Assembly: GCF_016908565.1 (NCBI RefSeq)
Contig: NZ_JAFBED010000009.1
Location: forward strand, 38,711 to 102,710
DNA from: Sutcliffiella tianshenii
GTDB taxonomy: Bacteria; Bacillota; Bacilli; Bacillales; Bacillaceae_I
Reading direction: 5' to 3'
DNA length: 64,000 nucleotides
Shown here: positions 62,042 to 64,000 of the stretch, piece after piece
How the letters are laid out: each line of letters opens with the position of its first letter
How positions within the stretch are numbered: position 1 is the first letter of the stretch
Position numbers and translations under genes: made by a program
The notes under the pieces: generated by a model
What the model saw: the letters and a program-made list of their open reading frames with translations, nothing else
What the model was told of the DNA's origin: nothing
Database searches by the model: none

Positions 62042-62134
62042 AAGGCTTACCTCCTTAAATTTAAATACTTTTCCTTTATGTATAAGTAGTTTATGCATTA
62101 TACTTGTGTTGGTTCGAATGAAAGGAAGATACCC

Positions 62135-62608
62135 ATGGATGACAAACAGCTGCAAACCCTGATTGAACAAACCTCTTTGAAATTTTTCAACCTGCCATTT
62201 ATACACAAGGGAACCTTTAATCCGCGTCTTAAGACGACAGGAGGTAGGTACCTGACATCTACAGGCAATATCGAAATCAATAAACGATACTACGATGCCT
62301 TAGGGATGGACGAGCTGATCGGCATCATCAAGCATGAGCTTTGCCACTACCATCTTCACCAAAGAGGGATGGGCTATAAGCACCGTGACCAGGACTTCAG
62401 GATCCTCCTGAAAAAAGTAGGTGCCCCGCGCTTCTGTACACCGATAGAAGCCCGAGTTGGAAAGCCGAAAAACTATCGCTTCTACGAATGTGTAGAATGC
62501 CATCAAGTATATAAACGTGTAAGAAGAGTTAATATAGTGAAGTACCGTTGCGGGAAGTGCAGAGGGAGGTTAAAAGAAGTCAAAGACCGTATTGACAGAG
62601 GGGAATGA
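62135..62608 (+). CDS. SprT-like family protein
   Basis: 157-aa zinc metalloprotease-like protein. The catalytic motif is HELCHYHLH (HExxH plus a third His). The C-terminal zinc ribbon has ECVECHQVY and YRCGKCRGRL (two CxxC). ATG 62135 has AAAGGAAG upstream; the frame opens 14 codons earlier. Corresponds to B. subtilis ydcK by position. Related human and bacterial SprT proteins act on DNA-protein crosslinks, but the small bacterial form is uncharacterised. Confidence 0.9.
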   Translation: MDDKQLQTLIEQTSLKFFNLPFIHKGTFNPRLKTTGGRYLTSTGNIEINKRYYDALGMDELIGIIKHELCHYHLHQRGMGYKHRDQDFRILLKKVGAPRFCTPIEARVGKPKNYRFYECVECHQVYKRVRRVNIVKYRCGKCRGRLKEVKDRIDRGE

Positions 62609-62690
62609 TCTGTGATATTTTATTAAAGTCGCTATTTTATAAAGCGCACGAAACATTATAATCATATATCTTTTACCGTTTTAAAAAGGC

Positions 62691-62719
62691 TTGACATTTT
62701 AAGACAAGCTTATTAAAAT
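62691..62719 (+). promoter_or_regulatory. Sigma-A promoter of the tRNA cluster
   Basis: Consensus TTGACA (62691-62696), 17 bp and TAAAAT (62714-62719), about 55 bases ahead of the first tRNA gene. Confidence 0.8.
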
Positions 62720-62773
62720 AAAAGAAGTCGCCTGATTGATAGTCAGTCGATTGGCAAAAGGTTTTTGTACCGT

Positions 62774-62848
62774 TCCACCATAGCTCAGCGGTAGAGCATT
62801 CGGCTGTTAACCGAAGGGTCGTAGGTTCGAATCCTACTGGTGGAGCCA
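62774..62848 (+). tRNA. tRNA-Asn (GTT)
   Basis: 75-nt cloverleaf: acceptor TCCACCA / TGGTGGA, anticodon loop CTGTTAA, T loop GTTCGAATC, encoded CCA. Confidence 0.96.
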
Positions 62849-62853
62849 TATTC

Positions 62854-62944
62854 GGGGAAGTACTCAAGTGGCTGAAGAGGCGCCCCTGCTAAGGGTGTAG
62901 GTCGTGTAAGCGGCGCGAGGGTTCAAATCCCTCCTTCTCCGCCA
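62854..62944 (+). tRNA. tRNA-Ser (GCT)
   Basis: 91-nt class II tRNA with a long variable arm; acceptor GGGGAAG / CTTCTCC, anticodon loop CTGCTAA, encoded CCA. Confidence 0.95.
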
Positions 62945-62954
62945 TAATATTCAA

Positions 62955-63026
62955 GGCCCGTTGGTCAAGCGGTTAAGACACCGCCCTTTCACGGCGGTAA
63001 CACGGGTTCGAATCCCGTACGGGTCA
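62955..63026 (+). tRNA. tRNA-Glu (TTC)
   Basis: Acceptor GGCCCGT / ACGGGTC, anticodon loop CTTTCAC, T loop TTCGAATC. The 3' end reads ACTA, so CCA is not encoded and must be added by CCA transferase. Confidence 0.95.
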
Positions 63027-63075
63027 CTACTAAGTGGGATGCAAAACTGCATGTTTTGCTTCCCATTTCTATCCT

Positions 63076-63151
63076 GGAGGATTAGCTCAGCTGGGAGAGC
63101 ATCTGCCTTACAAGCAGAGGGTCGGCGGTTCGATCCCGTCATCCTCCACCA
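63076..63151 (+). tRNA. tRNA-Val (TAC)
   Basis: 76 nt; acceptor GGAGGAT / ATCCTCC, anticodon loop CTTACAA, encoded CCA. Confidence 0.96.
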
Positions 63152-63187
63152 GAGGGACTTCAATCCTTTTAAATTAAATCTATTTGA

Positions 63188-63262
63188 TGGGCTATAGCCA
63201 AGCGGTAAGGCATCGCACTTTGACTGCGACATGCGTTGGTTCGAATCCAGCTAGCCCAGCCA
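63188..63262 (+). tRNA. tRNA-Gln (TTG)
   Basis: 75 nt; acceptor TGGGCTA / TAGCCCA, anticodon loop CTTTGAC, encoded CCA. Confidence 0.96.
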
Positions 63263-63287
63263 TCTTTATACTTTGTTTTTACACCTT

Positions 63288-63371
63288 GCGGGTGTGGCGG
63301 AATTGGCAGACGCGCTAGACTTAGGATCTAGTGTCATTGACGTGGGGGTTCGAGTCCCTTCACCCGCACCA
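63288..63371 (+). tRNA. tRNA-Leu (TAG)
   Basis: 84-nt class II tRNA; acceptor GCGGGTG / CACCCGC, anticodon loop CTTAGGA, variable arm, encoded CCA. Confidence 0.95.
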
Positions 63372-63394
63372 TATTATTTTTCAGCCTTATATAT

Positions 63395-63477
<83 letters not shown>

Positions 63478-63502
63478 TCGAAATAACTTTTTAAAAAAAG
63501 TG

Positions 63503-63531
63503 TTGACATTGAATGGCTCACTTGGTATTAT
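63503..63531 (+). promoter_or_regulatory. Strong sigma-A promoter inside the tRNA cluster, ahead of tRNA-Arg and 16S
   Basis: TTGACA (63503-63508), exactly 17 bp, TATTAT (63526-63531). Near-consensus boxes suit an rRNA/tRNA promoter for tRNA-Arg, tRNA-Pro, tRNA-Gly and the rRNA genes. Confidence 0.88.
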
Positions 63532-63577
63532 AGTTAAGTCGCCATTGAGCGGCTAACGAAAAACACAACTTCATTTA

Positions 63578-63654
63578 GCGCCCGTAGCTCAATTGGATAG
63601 AGCGTTTGACTACGGATCAAAAGGTTAGGGGTTCGAGTCCTCTCGGGCGCGCCA
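63578..63654 (+). tRNA. tRNA-Arg (ACG)
   Basis: 77 nt; acceptor GCGCCCG / CGGGCGC, anticodon loop CTACGGA, encoded CCA. Confidence 0.96.
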
Positions 63655-63668
63655 ACATATAAATTAAA

Positions 63669-63742
63669 CGGGGAGTAGCTCAGCTTGGTAGAGCACTTGG
63701 TTTGGGACCAAGGGGTCGCAGGTTCGAATCCTGTCTTCCCGA
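63669..63742 (+). tRNA. tRNA-Pro (TGG)
   Basis: 74 nt; acceptor CGGGGAG / CTTCCCG, anticodon loop TTTGGGA. The 3' end is followed by TTT, so CCA is not encoded. Confidence 0.94.
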
Positions 63743-63753
63743 TTTTGTTTTTA

Positions 63754-63827
63754 GCGGGTGTAGTTTAATGGTAAAACCTCAGCCTTCCAAGCTGATGTCG
63801 TGGGTTCGATTCCCATCACCCGCTCCA
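63754..63827 (+). tRNA. tRNA-Gly (TCC)
   Basis: 74 nt; acceptor GCGGGTG / CACCCGC, anticodon loop CTTCCAA, encoded CCA. Confidence 0.96.
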
Positions 63828-63838
63828 TAATGATTTAA

Positions 63839-63858
63839 TGATCTTTGAAAACTAAACA
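63839..63858 (+). promoter_or_regulatory. boxA-like antitermination signal in rRNA leader
   Basis: TGATCTTTGAAAAC resembles the boxA TGYTCTTTRAAA element of rRNA leaders that recruits NusB/S10. It lies about 110 bases before the 16S start. Confidence 0.65.
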
Positions 63859-63948
63859 AAACAACAGCGTCTAAGTTAATCTTTTAACGAGATTAACCAT
63901 AAATTATGTAACATAAGCTAGTCAACATTTGAGCATAAGCTCAAACTC

Positions 63949-64000
<52 letters not shown>

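Overview
The window is chromosomal DNA from a Gram-positive, endospore-forming member of the Bacillaceae (Bacillus sensu lato). The evidence is a complete Bacillus-type stressosome/sigma-B operon (rsbRA-rsbS-rsbT-rsbU-rsbV-rsbW-sigB-rsbX), an ndoAI-ndoA (MazEF-type) pair next to alr and acpS, a cmpA-like cortex gene, strong AGGAGG-type ribosome binding sites, use of TTG and GTG starts, and a tRNA cluster running into a 16S rRNA gene. The order ddl-murF-cshA-ydbS-ydbT-rhomboid-acpS-ydcC-alr-ndoAI-ndoA-rsb/sigB-tex-cmpA-sprT-tRNAs follows B. subtilis as I recall it, with a uvsE gene added after cshA. The species cannot be named from the sequence alone.

Layout. 1-2.3 kb: two ABC-2 permease genes, the first cut by the window edge. 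2.3-10.7 kb: a DinB-like gene, then a leftward methionine operon metI-metC-yitJ-metH in which every gene overlaps the next, under a SAM-I (S-box) riboswitch. 11.2-14.7 kb: cydD-cydC with a Rex-like operator. 15.0-18.4 kb: a two-component system with two PepSY-domain proteins (YkoGH/IJ-like). 18.5-20.3 kb: a YwjA-like ABC exporter behind a Fur box. 20.4-27.2 kb: general-stress genes (YflT-like, CsbD, an Asn/Ser/Gly-rich KGG protein, a GSP39-like dehydrogenase), a secreted LVIVD protein, ppaC and two 48-residue membrane proteins. 27.7-31.4 kb: glutaminase, small membrane proteins, a YciI protein and a lone bioB with a BirA operator. 32-34.4 kb: helD. 35-39.8 kb: a copper operon csoR-copZ-copA with two extra genes, a His-rich membrane-anchored protein and a small nitrite/sulfite-reductase-like protein, and two matching CsoR-type operators. 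39.9-62.6 kb: a beta-propeller protein, cell-wall genes, cshA, and the conserved acpS-to-sprT block with sigma B. 62.7-64 kb: ten tRNAs and the start of 16S rRNA.

What stands out is between the genes. Three intergenic arrays have an exact 21-bp period, each with about a 10-bp conserved core and an 11-bp variable part, but each with a different core. There are three copies of a roughly 132-137-bp hairpin element with 10-11-bp terminal inverted repeats, one further 157-bp inverted-repeat element, a cluster of AATARGCGGA-type dyads, and scattered GGGACA- and GGGGYCAG-type palindromes. No prophage, integrase, transposase, CRISPR array or antiphage island is visible. An intact copy of the sequence I recall as the ICEBs1 attachment core lies in tRNA-Leu(GAG).
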